7,937 bases of DNA, from the NCBI GenBank assembly GCA_005877965.1, contig VBNP01000058.1, positions 1 through 7,937 on the forward strand, written 5' to 3'. Every line of letters begins with the position of its first letter. Position 1 is the first letter of the stretch. Below the pieces are notes generated by a model that saw nothing but the letters and a program-made list of their open reading frames with translations, had not been told where the DNA came from and made no database searches. The DNA comes from Gammaproteobacteria bacterium (GTDB lineage: Bacteria > Pseudomonadota > Gammaproteobacteria > Steroidobacterales > Steroidobacteraceae). Both the position numbers and the translations under genes were made by a program. This document shows positions 6,147 through 7,937 of this stretch, piece after piece.

Positions 6147-7037
6147 TCAGCGGCCGGCGGGCGAGTTGGCCGGTGACGACTGCGTATTGACCACGACGCC
6201 GCGGCGGCGTGTCGTCGGCACGCTCGGCCTGGTGAACTGGGCATTGTCGAGAGTCGGGTTGAGCGCGATCTTCTCGACGATCATCTTGTCCGTGTCGCGG
6301 CTCGCCGGTCCCCCGGTCTCGATCAGTAACGGCATCACGAGCCCGTTGACGGTCTGGTAGTTACGCAGATACACCGGGACGATGCCAGTCGCGCCGACGG
6401 CGTTGCGCGTTGCGCGGTCGTAGCGCAGTTCCAGGAAATTCTCCACGTCGATCCAGTCGTCGCGCACCTGTCCGGAGGGGAGCGTGAGCTTGAGGTGATA
6501 CGCGCGACGTCCCTCCACCGAACCGATGCCCTCGAGCGCGATGCTGATGCCTTTGGCCTTCGAGTCGAGCAGGGGACCGTCGAGTCCGCCGGCGTCCCGC
6601 GCAAAGCCGATTTCCTCGGCGCTGTACTCCGTCACGTCGAACGTGCCTTGTGAGGTCGGCCGCTGCTTCCAGCCCACGGTACCGTCGAAGACTCGCACGG
6701 AGCGCTGGCCCTCGCCGAGGATTTCGAAGCGTGTCGCCGCCGGCCGCCGGAACATCAGCAGAAATGGGTGCTTGGAAATGCCGCCGGGCCCCGACTCGAT
6801 GTGGCCCGTCCAGGTCATGGTCTGGATCTTGTGCCAGGGCTCCGCCCCGCCGCGCGCCGCGGCATGGCGCTCCAGGATCTGCTGCACCGTGAGCTCGGCG
6901 CCCGCAGCGCCGCCCGCGGTCGCTTTGGCGGCACCAGTGGCGGTCACGCCCTCGGCACCGGCCGCGCTCGTACCGATCGCCACTAGCGCAACCGCACCCG
7001 CTCGCAACCATAGGCCGACTGGATTCTTACTTGGCAT
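6147..7037 (-). CDS. Outer-membrane lipoprotein-sorting-like (LolA/RseB-fold) exported protein, second of a tandem pair
   Basis: A 296-residue protein using the ATG at 7037-7035 (MPSKNPVGLW), which gives a compact signal peptide ending near SAAGA. It overlaps the stop of the upstream paralogue by 11 bp. An ATG at 7055 would add six residues, and neither start has a clear Shine-Dalgarno. After an Ala/Gly-rich linker, the domain opens at about residue 49 with LTVQQILERHAAARGG and W-x3-QTMTWTGHI. It continues with strands such as FLLMFRRPAATRFEIL, VRVFDGTVGWKQRP and DWIDVENFLELRYD. This is the pattern of the periplasmic 'outer membrane lipoprotein-sorting' family, whose half-barrel fold binds lipid or lipoprotein acyl chains. 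It closes with NPTLDNAQFT, followed by an Arg/Ser/Pro-rich tail of about 25 residues missing in its neighbour. No lipobox is visible, so it is probably soluble periplasmic. Substrate unknown. Confidence 0.82.
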   Translation of the reverse strand: MPSKNPVGLWLRAGAVALVAIGTSAAGAEGVTATGAAKATAGGAAGAELTVQQILERHAAARGGAEPWHKIQTMTWTGHIESGPGGISKHPFLLMFRRPAATRFEILGEGQRSVRVFDGTVGWKQRPTSQGTFDVTEYSAEEIGFARDAGGLDGPLLDSKAKGISIALEGIGSVEGRRAYHLKLTLPSGQVRDDWIDVENFLELRYDRATRNAVGATGIVPVYLRNYQTVNGLVMPLLIETGGPASRDTDKMIVEKIALNPTLDNAQFTRPSVPTTRRRGVVVNTQSSPANSPAGR

Positions 7038-7899
7038 TGGTGAATCGGGCGTCATCCAGCGGCGGGTTCACGGTAACACTCTCGATCGTGACCTTCTCGC
7101 TCTTCGGGACACCCTGCACGACCGTTTCCTGCAAGTGCGGGACCATCAGGCCCTGATCCCGCTTGTAGTCACGCAGGTACACCGCGACCGCGTGCAGCTT
7201 GCCATCCAGCCTGCGCGGCGCGCCGTCCACTTTGAGCTCGAGAAAACTCTGGCCGTCGACCCACACCTGCCGAACCTGGCCGTCCTTGCGCGTCACCTTG
7301 AGCTTATAGGCGGCGTGGCCCTCGACCTTGTCGGTGCCGGCCAGTTCCACCTTGGCGCCCTTGCTCGCGTGGTCGATCAGATTACCGTCAATACCGGGTT
7401 CGGCGGCGGCTTGCTGAAGCTCCTCGGCGCTATAGGCTTCCCACTCGTCTCGACCGAGGTAGGGGCGCCGTTTCCAGCCCTTGACACCGTCATACACCTG
7501 CACGGCGGTCTGGCCGTTGAAATCGAGCTCCAAGCGGGACTTCAGCGGCCGCTTGAATTCGAGTCGGTATGGCAGCTGCATTTCTTCCCGCGTCTTTTGC
7601 TGCAGCTTGCCCTTGGGAGAGACCGTCAGGTAAGTCGTGCCACCGGCGCCCATCTTCCCTTTCCAGGACAGGGTCTGGACCGCCTTCCAGGCGGTGAGCC
7701 CGCCGCGCGCGGTGGCATTGCGCTCGACAATTTGCTCGGCGGTCAGTGGTGGCAGCGCCGGCGCGCGAGCCGTTGTGGGCGCCGGCGTGGCCACTGCCGC
7801 GGGTTTGGCGGCGGGCTTGGGTGCCGCGACGGCATGCAAGGCCGTGGCCATCAGGACTAGCCCGACGAGCGTACTTCTGAACACTGCCATAATGGACAT
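7027..7899 (-). CDS. Outer-membrane lipoprotein-sorting-like (LolA/RseB-fold) exported protein, first of a tandem pair
   Basis: A 290-residue protein starting at ATG 7899-7897. One AGGAG lies 10 nt upstream (7910-7914) and another only 2 nt upstream (7902-7906). The second fits an alternative ATG at 7890 (residue 4) less well, with an 11-nt gap. The signal peptide ends near HAVAA|P (residue 26) and leads into a Pro/Ala linker (27-51). The domain then begins LTAEQIVERNATARGG, with W-x3-QTLSWKGKM, VQVYDGVKGWKRRPYLG, VWVDGQSFLELKVDG and the closing NPPLDDARFT. These blocks align one-for-one with the downstream gene, so the two arose by duplication, but divergence is substantial and the event is old. 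The family is thought to handle lipid or lipoprotein cargo in the periplasm. The promoter must lie beyond the right edge or in the last 38 bp, where only the ribosome sites are visible. Confidence 0.85.
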   Translation of the reverse strand: MSIMAVFRSTLVGLVLMATALHAVAAPKPAAKPAAVATPAPTTARAPALPPLTAEQIVERNATARGGLTAWKAVQTLSWKGKMGAGGTTYLTVSPKGKLQQKTREEMQLPYRLEFKRPLKSRLELDFNGQTAVQVYDGVKGWKRRPYLGRDEWEAYSAEELQQAAAEPGIDGNLIDHASKGAKVELAGTDKVEGHAAYKLKVTRKDGQVRQVWVDGQSFLELKVDGAPRRLDGKLHAVAVYLRDYKRDQGLMVPHLQETVVQGVPKSEKVTIESVTVNPPLDDARFTNAK

Positions 7900-7937
7900 C
7901 GCTCCTGTACTCCTAACACCGAGCTGCGCATCGCCCA

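Noticed and set aside
6526..7860. 444-codon open frame on the + strand antisense to both LolA-like genes
   Set aside because: It mirrors two well-supported minus-strand genes in GC-rich DNA, has no export signal or recognisable domain, and is low-complexity toward the end. It is a typical shadow frame.

Overview
The window comes from a high-GC Gram-negative bacterium, most likely a gamma- or betaproteobacterium. The reasons are strong G/C bias at third codon positions, outer-membrane beta-barrel proteins, a classic proteobacterial azurin, and LolA-like outer-membrane lipoprotein-sorting proteins. The exact taxon cannot be named from the sequence alone. Every complete gene here encodes a protein with an N-terminal export signal, so the window is an envelope and electron-transfer neighbourhood with no cytoplasmic enzyme, RNA gene, insertion sequence or CRISPR array.

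Left block (1-3792, + strand): the 3' end of a c-type, probably multiheme, cytochrome overlaps the start of a 1006-residue exported protein made of a beta-rich/SPOR-like region, TPR repeats and a C-terminal outer-membrane barrel. That gene overlaps a 200-residue exported protein of unknown function by 4 bp (GTGA). The big gene carries an in-frame 543-bp direct tandem duplication (about 376-918 and 919-1461) with one synonymous difference between copies. The block looks like one operon and may form a cytochrome/outer-membrane assembly.

Middle block (3793-5991, + strand): a 307-bp intergenic region holds a -24/-12 (sigma-54-like) promoter candidate and an imperfect inverted repeat. It is followed by a two-gene operon: a monoheme cytochrome fused to an outer-membrane beta-barrel (Cyc2-like architecture, CSQCH heme motif right after the signal peptide) and, 26 bp downstream, a complete azurin with all type-1 copper ligands. 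This is the most interesting part of the window. It resembles the Cyc2-to-rusticyanin wiring of acidophilic iron oxidizers, but with azurin as the periplasmic cupredoxin, and suggests an outer-membrane-to-periplasm electron path. The electron donor or acceptor (Fe(II), a mineral, another partner) cannot be decided from sequence.

Right block (6147-7899, - strand, convergent to the azurin gene): two tandem, overlapping paralogous genes for exported LolA/RseB-fold-like proteins. Their relation to the electron-transfer genes is positional only.
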